DNA of 64,000 nt, taken from NCBI RefSeq assembly GCF_965363235.1, contig NC_134838.1:17950441-18014440 (forward strand), in the 5' to 3' direction. Below, in pieces: positions 31,858 to 41,916 of this stretch; the first letter of the stretch is position 1; the number at the start of each line of letters is the position of its first letter. The position numbers and the translations under genes were made by a program. This DNA is from Mytilus galloprovincialis. Its lineage: Eukaryota > Mollusca > Bivalvia > Mytilida > Mytilidae. The notes beneath the pieces are model-generated. The model did not search any database, was not told the origin of the DNA, and saw only the letters and a list, made by a program, of their open reading frames with translations.

Positions 31858-33705
31858 TTTGTGATTTCCCTTCCTCAATAATGTAACTTGTGAGTTCCCG
31901 TCTTCAATAATGAAAATTGTGATTCTTCTTCCTTAATAAATTAACTAGTTATTTCCCTACCGCAATTATGTTATATGTGATTTCCCTACCTCATGTATGC
32001 AACTTGTGATTTTCCTATTTCATTTATGTTATATTTGATTTTCCTACCTCAATTATGTAAGTTGTGATTTCCCTTCCTCAATCAAGTAAGTTGTGATTTC
32101 CTTACCTCAATTATGTAAGTTGAGATTTCCCTACCTCAATCATGTTACTTATGATTTCCTTTCCTCAATTTTGTAACTTGGGATTTCCCTTCCTCAATTA
32201 TGTAAATTGTGATTTTCCTTCCTTCCTCAATTATGTAACTTGTGATTTCCAGTCCTAAATTATGTAAGTTGTGATTTCCCTTCCTCAATTATGTAACTCG
32301 GGATTTCCAGTCCTAAATTATGTAACTTGAGATTTCCAGTCGTAAATTATGTAACTTGTGATATCCAGTCCTAAATTATGTAACTTGGGATTTCCCTTCC
32401 TCAACTATGAAACGTGTGATTCCCTTCCTCAACTATGAAACGTGTGATTTCACTTCCTCAATTATGAAACGTGTGATTTCGCTTCCTCAGTTATATCAGT
32501 TGTTATTTCCCTACTTCAACTTTGTTGGTTGTGATTTCCCTATCCTTTGAAAACCCTGTAACTTGTGATTTCCCTACCTCAATTATGTCATGGTTACTTG
32601 TGATTTCTTTTTCTTAATTATGTGACTTGTGAATATACTTACTCAATTATATAACTTGTGATCTCTCTACCTCAATTGTGTAACTTGTGATTTCCCTTCC
32701 TTAATTATAAAACTTATGATCTCCATTCCTCGATTACATTACTTGTAATTTCCCTACCTCAGTCATGTAACTTATGATTTTCCTACCTCAATTATGTCAC
32801 ATGTTATTTCCCTTCCTCAATCATATGTAAGTTGTGATTTCTCTACCTCAGTTATGTATTTCCCTCCCCTTCCCCAGTCATATAGCCTTAATTTCCTTTT
32901 CTCAATTATATAACTTTTGAGTTCTCCTTCCTCATTTATGTAACTTGTTATTTCCATACCTCAATCGTTTCAAGTGTGATTTTTCTACCTCAATTGTGTT
33001 ACTTGTGATTTCCCTACCTAAATCATGTAACTTGTGATTTTTCTACCACAATTGTGAACAATTGTGATTTCCTCTTCCTCAATTATGTAACATGTGATTC
33101 CCTACCTCAATTATGTAACTTTTGATGTCCCTTCCTCAATTATGTGACTAGTGATTTCCCTACCTCAATCATGTAACTTGTGATTTCCATACCTCAATCA
33201 TGTAACTTGTGATTTCCCTTCCTCAATTATGTAATTTGTGATTTTCATACCTCAATCATATAACTTGTGATTTCCCTTCCTCAATTATGTAATTTGTGAT
33301 TTTCATACCTCAATCATATAACTTGTGATTTCCCTTCCTCAATTATGTAACTTGTGATTTTCATACCTCAATCATATAACTTGTGATTTCCCTACCTAAA
33401 TCATGTAACTTGTGATTTTTCTACCACAATTGTGAAAAATTGTGATTTCCCCTTCCTCAATTATGTAACATGTGATTCCCTACCTCAATTATGTAACTTT
33501 TGATGTCCCTTCCTCAATTATGTGACTAGTGATTTCCCTACCTCAATTATGTAACTTGTGATTTCCATACCTCAATCATGTAACTTGTGATTTCCCTTCC
33601 TCAATTATGTAACTTGTGATTTTCATACCTCAATCATATAACTTGTGATTCCCCTTCCTCAATTATGTAACATCTGATTCCCTACCTCAATTATGTAACA
33701 GGCAC
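31858..33705 (-). repeat. Minisatellite of about 28-30 bp units, right arm (reverse)
   Basis: From about 31858 the same unit continues on the opposite strand as TGTGATTTCCCTTCCTCAAT + TATGTAACT. The switch is abrupt, between ACATAATTGAGAT and TTGTGATTTCCCTTCC. This arm also has a higher-order duplication, period 378 bp (copies from about 33013 and 33391, each containing TCTACCACAATTGTGAA). Together the two arms make an inverted tandem array of about 3.8 kb. Confidence 0.92.
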
Positions 33706-33884
33706 TAGCTGTCAAACTCATCATGGATTTCCGATTTGACTTAAATTCTCATTTTTAATTTATAACAATGTAAAACATTTATCTAAATTACAAAAAGTCT
33801 AAAATTAACAATTTGCAAGCATGGGCTCGATAAAATATAGTTTCGTTTCGTGTGAATTTAAGTCTAGACCCCATCTCATCAACT

Positions 33885-34580
33885 ATCGAGTTGACCTCCG
33901 AAGACTTCTGATGGTCATATAAGCGATATAAACACAAATCAGGGATAAATTATACATATAAAGATACAAATAGATAGCGAACTCGTGCAATTGTATTTTT
34001 CTAGGTCTGTTTAATATCATATTATAGATTAAAAAAATATATGTTGATCATCGTTTTAACCTGTATAAGAACGATTTTGTTCTGTAGATCGAATCAGTCA
34101 ATCAAATGATTTACCTTTGTTTCATGTTGACAGTCGTTTCCTTTAAATAACTGAACACGCACAATGCATGCGTTATCCATCTCTAGCTAAGGGGATAAAT
34201 TAAAATCACATGAATATGGATTCAATAAGGTCGAATTATTCACTAGAAAGTGAATAATTCACCCTAAATTTTTCTGAACTCATTTTGACAAAATTATCCA
34301 TCTCTAGCTAAGGGGATAAATTAAAATCACATGAATATGGATTCAATAAGGTCGAATTATTCACTAGAAAGTGAATAATTCACCATCAATTTTTCTTAAC
34401 TCATTTTGACAAAATTGAACCACACTGGCGGGAAGTTTTACACTCCTACCCGTATTCGGAAGAAGAAGAAAAAAGCGAATTATTATTTCACTTTTTCATA
34501 TTCATGAATGAATGCAAAAAAATGGTATTTCATACTTTTTATATATCTCAGTCGTAGCTTTGTAAGTGCCCCTATAACCA
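33885..34580 (-). repeat. Interspersed repeat, copy 2, reverse of 361-770
   Basis: In reverse complement it shows the same landmarks and order as the copy at 361-770 (GGGGCACTTAC, AGTGAAATAATAATTCGC, AAACAGACCTAGAAAA, TTGCACGAGTTCG, TTATATGACC). It contains an inserted or expanded tandem pair at 34173-34416. Confidence 0.65.
34173..34416. repeat. Tandem duplication of 121 bp with a perfect hairpin
   Basis: Two near-identical head-to-tail units begin TTATCCATCTCTAGCTAAGG and end near CATTTTGACAAAA. Each contains the perfect hairpin GAATTATTCACT-AGAA-AGTGAATAATTC (first copy at about 34235-34262), with 12-bp arms and a 4-base loop. Confidence 0.85.
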
Positions 34581-34817
34581 AATATTTTCAGATCTTAAGA
34601 AAAATATGTTCTTAGTTTTTTTTATACCTCAAATATAAACACTTTAAAGTATTAAAGTATACCATTTATCACTCCAATTAGTAAAACAATGATATGTCTT
34701 TTAAATCTATAAAAAAAAATATGTTTGCAATTCTAACCTAATTTTTTAACCTTTCGAATTAATGTCACAAGGTCACTTGACAGGGGATGTACAGACTGTA
34801 TCTATTACGATTCATTT

Positions 34818-35063
34818 GTGCATGTTTTTAACAGTACAAAGCGATTTTTACTACATGGCCGAACATGTGACATATGGCCTTTCAAACCAATCAAGGCCGA
34901 ACTTGTTCAATGGCCGAAATGTCGTTTCCAAATAACCCGGAACTATCCACCCGTTAATGTTTTATTTTTAGAATTAGCTTTGACTCGGAAGGCTTCTGTG
35001 ATTTTCATAGACAAAACATGTGGAGGGAAATATAGAAAAAGTGAAAATAATTTATCTTTGTAA
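34818..35063 (+). other. Unrecognised 81-codon open frame
   Basis: The frame reads with mixed composition (e.g. HGRTCDIWPFKPIKAELVQW) and is less AT-driven than other spurious frames nearby. It has no recognised motif, no clear splice context and no homologue I can name. It lies between interspersed repeats. I list it only as a possible fragment. Confidence 0.15.
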
Positions 35064-35200
35064 GCATTTAGTTTAGATTTCCAAACAAAAGCATATTTGG
35101 TTGAAGTACAATAACACAAATATCAAGAATCCCCCCAAAAAAATAAAACTGTCAAAGTGATTAATTGCATGTTGCTATAATTTATAACAGGCTGAGGAGG

Positions 35201-35324
35201 TAGTCCAAATAATAATAATGTTTTGAAAGGCTGTTATATTTTTTTTCATTGATGCCCTACGTCGCAGGAAAGCGTCAAAGCATAAAATTAAAATAGCCTT
35301 CCAAGACGTCATAATTATTTGTGT
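35201..35324. repeat. Palindromic MITE, AGTCCAAATAATTATGACGTC family, copy 1
   Basis: The left end AGTCCAAATAATAATAATG (diverged) pairs with the right end GACGTCATAATTATTTGTG. The centre has TGATGCCCTACGTCGCAGGA and AAAGCGTCAAAGC. Better copies lie at 40318-40443 and 40562-40685. Confidence 0.7.
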
Positions 35325-35612
35325 TATGTATTACTGAGTATAACATAATTTAATGAGAGTAGAAGGCATCTGTTTAGATTAGCGTGGTGCCATAAGTTTT
35401 TTAATCACATTGAGGTTACAGTTCATTTGATAACAATTCATAGTAACTTTAATACAGGGGTCAAAATTAACTTATGAAGGCCAGTAGCCACCTGGGCTAC
35501 TAGACTTGAAAATCAGTTAGCCCAGACAAAAAGTCAGTAGCCCACATAATTTTACTATCACCGTTGAAGCCCACGAAGCGGGGCTGAACTTTCAAGGGGG
35601 GTTTGGGGGCAT

Positions 35613-35633
35613 TCCCCCCCCCCCCCCCCCCCC
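35613..35633. repeat. Poly-C tract
   Basis: A run of about 20 C residues lies inside a repeat marked GCCACCTGGGCTACTAGAC and AAGCGGGGCTGAAC. It is a likely site of length error in sequencing or assembly. Confidence 0.9.
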
Positions 35634-35942
35634 CAAGAAAATTTTAGACTCGAAACATACCTGGAGGTGATTTAGATGCCTGGGAAAAAGTTATTTTTTT
35701 CTTATCTTTGTTGTTGACTTCAATCAAATTTCATTAAAAAAAATAATCATTTGCAAAATACATTTGTATATGGGAATCTTCATGCCCTGTGTACAAGATT
35801 TTTTTACATATCTTTTAAAGACAACTAAAGAATTCTCTGTTCTGGGATACATGTAGATGATAGATAAAGTATTTAATTTTATTTCTATAATAATCTAATT
35901 TATTTAATATCTTGGTCGATTCATTTTGCGTATTAAACTAAG

Positions 35943-36573
35943 TAACGTAACGGTACCCAAATTGCAACGAGTACCCAAATTGCACCTTTTTAGCGAAAAT
36001 AGCAGCGGAAATCTTGCAAGATTTCCTAGAGACTAAACAATTTGTATTTTTATAATTTGATACTATGCACATCTTTCAACATAGGTAAAATATTTAGATA
36101 TGCACAAATTGTTCATAGTATTTATCAACAGATGAAGTGTTTACCGAAAAAGCAAAATCTACTGAAACGTCACCATGCGACGTCATCAAAACGTCATCTT
36201 TTTAAAATGAGCAAATACAATATGTTACAAGTATCCTTTTCTTAAAAAACGAAGAGTAAGCATGGACTAATATCCAATTGTTCAAAATATTTGAAAAAAT
36301 TAAACAAAAGCTCTGTTATTATACTTTTGACGATGCGAATTTAAGCATGGATGCAATTTGGGTACTCCTCATTTCAGAATCATTGATGGTTTGGAGGTCA
36401 GTTTAGACCAATTTTTCTATGATTCCATATGGATTCAAAATTAAATTGGTGAAACCATATAATGAATAATGATACATCTACAAAATTAACATATAATGAA
36501 AACTTTTGTCTGAAGTATAAATAAACGTAGGATAAAAAACTGTCAAAATAGGTGCAATTTGGGTACCCTGACG
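35943..36573. mobile_element. TIR element with GGTACCCAAATTGCA ends
   Basis: The left end carries GGTACCCAAATTGCA, followed directly by a second copy, GAGTACCCAAATTGCACC. The right end is GGTGCAATTTGGGTACC (36551-36567). An inner GATGCAATTTGGGTACTC (about 36351) is the partner of the second left copy. The outer and inner pairs together suggest a compound element of about 0.63 kb. No transposase is seen. Confidence 0.7.
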
Positions 36574-36678
36574 TACCACAACTGAGTAAAAAGATCGCCA
36601 AGGTCAATTTCTGGTCAATTAGACATAACAATTTGGACTAGCTGAGGAGGATCCTCATAAATGACATAATCATGATAC
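36574..36678 (+). repeat. 105-bp perfect direct repeat, left copy
   Basis: From TACCACAACTGAGTAAAAAG to GACATAATCATGATAC this is identical by eye to 40203-40307, 3629 bp further on. The two copies flank the interrupted LINE fragment. Confidence 0.9.
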
Positions 36679-36765
36679 TCAAATCGTACACAAACAGTTA
36701 TGCTAGAAAACCATTCCTCTGACAACATACCAGTTACATCAGGTGTTCCTCAGGGAACTGTATTA

Positions 36766-38986
36766 GGCTTAAATTAAAATATTGTTTGTTTGCAGTTTAC
36801 CGATCGACCTTTGAAAATCCTCCCGACTGTGAAAATTTTATTGCTTTAAATTTGAAGAAATTTTTTTTAATACTTCTATTGACGCGATCTGGAACTTTGG
36901 GTCCTTTCCGGAAATGATTTAAAGTCTGGGTCAATTACGCATTTCAAGATCGGGTTTTCTTAGCTTCCCGTCAAGCGTTCATGTGACCATTTAATGATAA
37001 AGCACATGGAAATTGTTTACAGGTATCCATGAAGTCACGGAGGAGTACTTTACGCTGTCGTCTCGTGTCAATTTTAAGACAAATAACAAACAAAAAAGTT
37101 TATTAGTAAACTGTTTATACAGATTCAGGCACATGTAATGATGTGTGATGATATCATTGACGATGATGCAGCGGATATAATTCATAACTGACACGATAAG
37201 GTTCATCATAACCTTTTGGCTAAAATGGCCGTATTTACACCCCAAATTTTACTCTGAGTACAGACTTACCTATACACCTGCAACAGTTTTAAGGGATGGC
37301 AGGAACTAGATACATAAATTTTAAATGCATTTTATGTTTCAGAAAATTATAAACTTTTCTAGATTTTGCTATCCATTTTTTTTCGTTCCTGCATAAGGTG
37401 CAAAAATTAACCAAGTAGTGAAAACGATTGAGAAGCTCCCCTCATATAATCAATGTTGTGAGTAGTATTGATTTAAATGGACAATAGATGGACAATAGAC
37501 ACCTGTAAACAATAGGTGATTTAACAGGTTTAAACTGTGTAACTGAGTGGACCGTATCAAATGAAACTCGGGTGTTTGTTTATTTTGCTATCTTCTGCAG
37601 ACTGGAAAAAAATGAACATCAAAATCCAGGTAAGTTTTTAATTTTCTGAAACGTAGACTACATATAACTTTTATATATCTAGTTCCTGCCATGCCTTAAA
37701 ACTTTCCTGGATGTACCAGTTTGTCTGTACTCATAGTAATTGTGGAGGTGTAAACACGGCCATATTTTTCAATTCCTTATGATGAACCTTAACCATTCTG
37801 TCTCAAACAAATCGGGTACAGAATCTGTGGAGCCTGACTTTATAGAACCAATTTCAGTGGTTAAATAATTCGACAGCAGCTTGAAGTATGGCATATTTTC
37901 TACAAATTGTTGTGAAGACGACAAAGATGAAACCACTCCTCCGTGACTTAAATCTTCATGGATATCTCAGTGTAAACACGCCTGTACGGAGGAAGGGCTC
38001 ATTTGAAATGTTAATGGATATAGATCATGCCAAATCAATAAGAAGCAACCATAACTACACAAAGATGTAGAGAAAATGAATGGTTAGCTTGAAAAATAAA
38101 TATACTCTCTCTATATTAAATCTATCTTCGATTGCAATGAATATGCTCCTTTAGGATAAGGCGGGCTGCCCCACTCATTGCAATTATTCTCTTTCTTACA
38201 ATATTAAATATACCCAAACTGTGTGGCCTGTGTGAATTCAATTAAAACATGTCCTTAGGAGCTATGCTGCCAATTTTTTTTATGCATTAAAAACATTTCA
38301 GTACAGACCATTTACTTTTAATGGGGTGCTATGGATTTCACCCCAAACTTTAGATTTCTTTGGTTTTCATTAAAGCCTGGCAAAAATATAACCTTATCAC
38401 ATATAATTAAATACTGTTAGAAATATGAAAACAGTCGAATGTCTTAATACTTTTTTTTCGAGTTGCCTTTTTTCAATTGAAGATTCAATTGTTATTTTTT
38501 TTTTATTAAAAATACACTCTTTAATACATTGTCTTATAAATCTTTAATATCTACATTTTTCTGATGAAAATACTCTACTCATGAAAACATTCTAGTCAAC
38601 ATGGTCAAGAAGCATACATGTCTGAATATATTTCTTTAAAACAGTTCTAGTCATAATGACATTCCTTGTTTATAAGTGTTCCAGTATTTAATAATTATAC
38701 CATATTTTATGTCATAAATTGGATAATGACACTATGTTAAAGTTTCAGTTTTGGTTAAAAAGTTTTTTTATCTGAAAATGCCAGTTCATTTGATGTTGGT
38801 TTTCAGCATGTCCAGTGTTTGTTGTTTTAAAATGTTTTTTTTTCTTCACAAGAAACTTGGTTTAGTGTAACTGCTTGTTTAAACTGTATTTTGGCTGATA
38901 AAATAAAATATTTTTCCTACCTACCGACCCTTCAGTCTGAAGGTACAGTCGGAAAACTGCAAACAAACATAATTTTAAGGTTGGCC
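36766..38986. mobile_element. 2221-bp TIR transposon with TTA target duplication (PIF/Harbinger-like)
   Basis: The insert begins GGCTTAAATTAAAATATTG and ends with AATTTTAAGGTTGGCC. Its termini share the inverted block TTTGTTTGCAGTTT(A/T)CCGA. TTA occurs at 36763-36765 and again at 38987-38989, and joining the flanks through one TTA restores the VLGP motif of the host reverse transcriptase. A three-base TWA-type duplication with GGC termini fits PIF/Harbinger elements. No transposase or Myb-like protein is recognisable, so the element is non-autonomous. Internally there is a foldback: left arm about 37012-37340 and right arm about 37640-37985. Confidence 0.8.
37012..37985. repeat. Internal foldback arms inside the TIR transposon
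   Basis: Several blocks of the left arm reappear in reverse complement and reverse order in the right arm. CATGAAGTCACGGAGGAGT pairs with CTCCTCCGTGACTTAAATC, AAGGTTCATCATAACC with ATGATGAACCTTAACC, TGGCCGTATTTACACC with GTGTAAACACGGCCAT, and GGCAGGAACTAGATACAT with ATCTAGTTCCTGCCATG. Each arm is about 330-345 bp and the unpaired centre about 300 bp. Confidence 0.75.
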
Positions 38987-39164
38987 TTAGGTCCAATACT
39001 ATTTTTAATATATATCAATGACTAACCTGACTACTTTCATCATAGTCAAATCAGGCTCTTTGCTGACGATAGCATCATTTACCGACAGATAATAATCACC
39101 ATCAGATTGCCTTAAACTCCAGGAAGACCTAGAAGGGGCAATCAAATGGGAACAAGACTGGCTA

Positions 39165-39893
39165 ATGCAGTTCCACCCTGATAAATGCAACATACTTAGA
39201 GTGACCACAAAGAAAACACCTATCCATTTTTATTACAACATGCACGGTCACATTCTTGAGTCAGTTGAAAATGCAAAATATTTAGGTATAACTATTTCAT
39301 CAAATTTAAAATGGAACAAACACATTCAGAACATGACATCTAAAGCAAATAAGACCCTTGGATTCATCAGAAGAAACTTAAAAATAAATTCAGTAACCAT
39401 CAAAGACCGAGCATACCAAGCACTTATTAGACCAAAACTTGAATACTGCTGCACTGTCTGGGACCCTTACACAACAGAGAACATTAACTTCATAGAAAAA
39501 GTTCAAAGACGTGCAGCGAGATATGTATGCTCAAACTACAAATATACTGAAAGTGTAACAAACATGATTAACACACTTCACTGGCCAACATTACAAGAAA
39601 GGAGACTCAAAAGCAGATTAAATATGTTCCATAGAATAACAAACAACAAAATTGCCATACCACATACTGACATATTAATTAAAAGCCAATCAAACACCAG
39701 GTCTAGCCACGAACAAACATACCGACAAATTCGATGCAGCAAAGACAGTTACAAATTTTCATTTTTCTGCCAAACTATAAAAGACTGGAACAAATTACCT
39801 GAACCAATAGCCTGCAGCACCACTACTGAGTGCTTCAAGGAGAAACTCACTAGAGAGATGCTCCTTGACACTTACAAACACCTACATGTTTAA
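39165..39893 (+). pseudogene. C-terminal reverse transcriptase frame of the split LINE
   Basis: The 242-codon open frame holds the post-catalytic part of the LINE reverse transcriptase: QFHPDKCNILRVTTKK, YLGITISSNLKWNKHI, YCCTVWDPYTTENI and WNKLPEPIACSTTTE. The first Met is inside the domain, so this is not a separate protein. It is separated from the FADD block by a single frameshift. Confidence 0.85.
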
Positions 39894-40202
39894 TATGTAT
39901 CTTGTTTTTATCTTATACCAAAAATTAAAAATAAAAATTGAAAAATATTACTTACATATATACATTTGTATTATATAAAAATTGAAAAATTATTACGAAA
40001 TCAAAAATATATATTTTTAATCATTAACAATATTGTTAAACCAGTCATGCGCCGGAAAGTAATCATCAACCAGTTGATGTTTTTCTGTATATAAAGAAGA
40101 AGAAGAAATTTTTGTCCATGAAGTAGCCAGTACTTGGAGTCATGGTAAATGGCGGATTTCAGTCAGTCAGTCAAGAACTTGATTTCAATTTGCCACCTGG
40201 GC

Positions 40203-40307
40203 TACCACAACTGAGTAAAAAGATCGCCAAGGTCAATTTCTGGTCAATTAGACATAACAATTTGGACTAGCTGAGGAGGATCCTCATAAATGACATAATC
40301 ATGATAC
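40203..40307 (+). repeat. 105-bp perfect direct repeat, right copy
   Basis: This copy is identical by eye to 36574-36678. It continues on the right into the palindromic MITE cluster, whereas the left copy continues directly into the LINE fragment. Between the LINE tail (about 40109) and this copy lie 93 bp that are not LINE-like. Confidence 0.9.
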
Positions 40308-40317
40308 ATGTAGTTGC

Positions 40318-40685
40318 TAGTCCAAATGATTATGACGTCTTGAAAGGCTATTATTTATTTTTCTTTGACCCCTTACGTCACAGGAAAGCGTCAAAGCAAA
40401 AATTTAAAATAACCAACCAAGACGTCATAATTATTTGGACTAGCTGAGAAGGATCTTCATGAATGACATAATCATGATAGTTGCTAGTCCAAATAATTAT
40501 GACGTCTGGCAAGGCTATTTTAATTTTTTTCTGGGACACCTTCCTACAACTAGATAGTTGATAGTCCAAATGATTATGAAGTCTTGAAAGGCTATTATAA
40601 TTTTTTTCTTTGACGCCTTACACAGGAAAGCGTCACAGCAAAAATTTTAAGTACCCTTCCAAGACGTCATAATTATTTGCACTAG
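40318..40685. repeat. Cluster of palindromic MITE copies (TCCAAATAATTATGACGTC)
   Basis: One full unit (about 40318-40443) has the inverted ends CTAGTCCAAATGATTATGAC and GACGTCATAATTATTTGGAC plus CTAG. A partial unit is at 40486-40541 and another full unit at 40562-40685. Inner landmarks are TTCTTTGAC and CAGGAAAGCGTCA. The full units fold into hairpins of about 120 bp. Confidence 0.8.
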
Positions 40686-40689
40686 CATG

Positions 40690-41235
40690 ACTAGATAATT
40701 GCTGAATTTGACATACATGCCATGATGGGTACTATCATCATTCATGGGTATCCTATACTGCACACCAAAACGGGTATCAATTTTCAGTGATAAAAATACA
40801 ATATTTGGATTTACAGATTATTTTCTGTCATGACACAGACATTGAGGTAAAACTAAAAAAACAACATTTTGCAATTGCCTAAAGGCTAAACTAAAAAACA
40901 ACATTTTTCCTATAGGCTAAACTAAAGACTCCATGACTGAAATATTATCAGGATCAGGATAAAAAAAAAAGCAGACTTCAAAAAGAAGGATTCAGTTCTC
41001 GAAAGACATTTGAACTATGGTCTTAAATGGGAAAATGCTGCCATTTATATGAATATTTGCTCGATGACAGCTTTCATTATGAAAACAATTTTTGTTATCA
41101 CTGTAAATTGATATCCTATAAACTCATTTCACACACACAGGTACTGGTTTCATTTAAGGATTAATAAATGACAAGTAATTGATGTGTATGTACAATGTAC
41201 ATCCTTTTTTTATTCAATTGTTCAGTAAAGGCTCC
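40690..41235. other. Gene-less stretch upstream of TOE1
   Basis: No exon or strong repeat is seen. TOE1 lies downstream on the plus strand, so its promoter and any 5' untranslated exon should be in 40.7-41.9 kb. No promoter motif can be asserted from the sequence. Confidence 0.4.
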
Positions 41236-41457
41236 TCATTTCTTCTTGGAAATAACAATAGAAGTGCCTTGACCTTTGCGGCTTTGGACAAAAGAAGTGC
41301 CTTTGTTCTTCTGGTCTGTCTTTACAAATGCTTTACGACAGTATAGTCTCTAATGTACGTCTGTCCTCTGGTATGTGAAGTTGCCTCCTTTGTATTTAAA
41401 GGTGTCTAGTTCTATCCCTCTGAAAAATGTTTTCCAGAAAAGTTGCTTACCAAACAT
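41236..41457 (-). pseudogene. Unrecognised 73-residue frame with one internal stop
   Basis: On the minus strand an ATG at 41457 opens MFGKQLFWKTFFRGIELDTF, then KYKGGNFTYQRTDVH, a TAG at codon 36, then RLYCRKAFVKTDQKNKG, TSFVQSRKGQGTSIVISKKK and TGA (41236-41238). Codon use, basic composition and the lysine-rich C-terminus look like a small basic protein, perhaps ribosomal or nuclear, but I do not recognise the family. The single stop makes a decayed retrocopy or an assembly error likely. It lies head-to-head with TOE1, about 460 bp from its ATG. Confidence 0.35.
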
Positions 41458-41916
41458 TTTGTCTTTACTTGTAAATTGCACATACACAATGTATTGGTAT
41501 TGGGTATTTGATCCAATAATTTTGATTTTGGTGATTAAATAAACTAGAAATAGATATATGATAAATAAAGATTAAAAAATATCTTTTTAATCAGTAATCT
41601 TTTTTTAAATCGAACAAAATCATAAATTGTTTCAAAAAGTTAAATTGAAAGTACACTTTTATAATTACACCTCAGTGTTCAGCCTTCCACTTATGCCTAC
41701 ATCTACATCATACGACAATCCATCAGCATGTTGATGACTATCAGCACATTTTAAACAAGAAACTTATCAGAAGATAACAATTTTATGATTGCAGTAATCA
41801 AAAATAATTATGTGCAAAAATTAAGAAATAAGCACATTAAAATATTTACAACACAATTGAATTGGGATTATTATCAAAATGTATGTATTATTTATCTGTT
41901 GATTTTAGGTTAGAAC

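Larger units (their letters stand above)
36679..40109 (+). mobile_element. 5'-truncated LINE reverse transcriptase, split by a transposon
   Basis: The left part (36679-36765) reads NRTQTVMLENHSSDNIPVTS then GVPQGTVLG, the template-binding block of reverse transcriptase. The right part resumes at 38987 with LGPILFLIYIND, then a stop, then RLFADDSIIY with the catalytic FADD. After one frameshift near 39105 the frame continues (WEQDWLMQFHPDKCNIL, GFIRRNLKINS, YCCTVWDP, RRAARYVCSNY, DWNKLPEPIA) to a stop at 39891-39893. The tail reaches an (AAG)n run near 40109. Removing the insert and one TTA restores the frame exactly across the junction. It differs from the LINE at 12014 in tail repeat and sequence. 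The copy is dead. Confidence 0.88.

Noticed and set aside
29940..33705. CRISPR-like array of about 30-bp repeats
   Set aside because: Units abut without unique spacers, change strand midway, and the DNA is clearly animal; it is a minisatellite.
36679..40202. 105-bp repeats as a simple LINE target-site duplication
   Set aside because: The right copy is separated from the LINE tail by 93 bp of non-LINE sequence, so the simple model does not fit; kept as an open finding.
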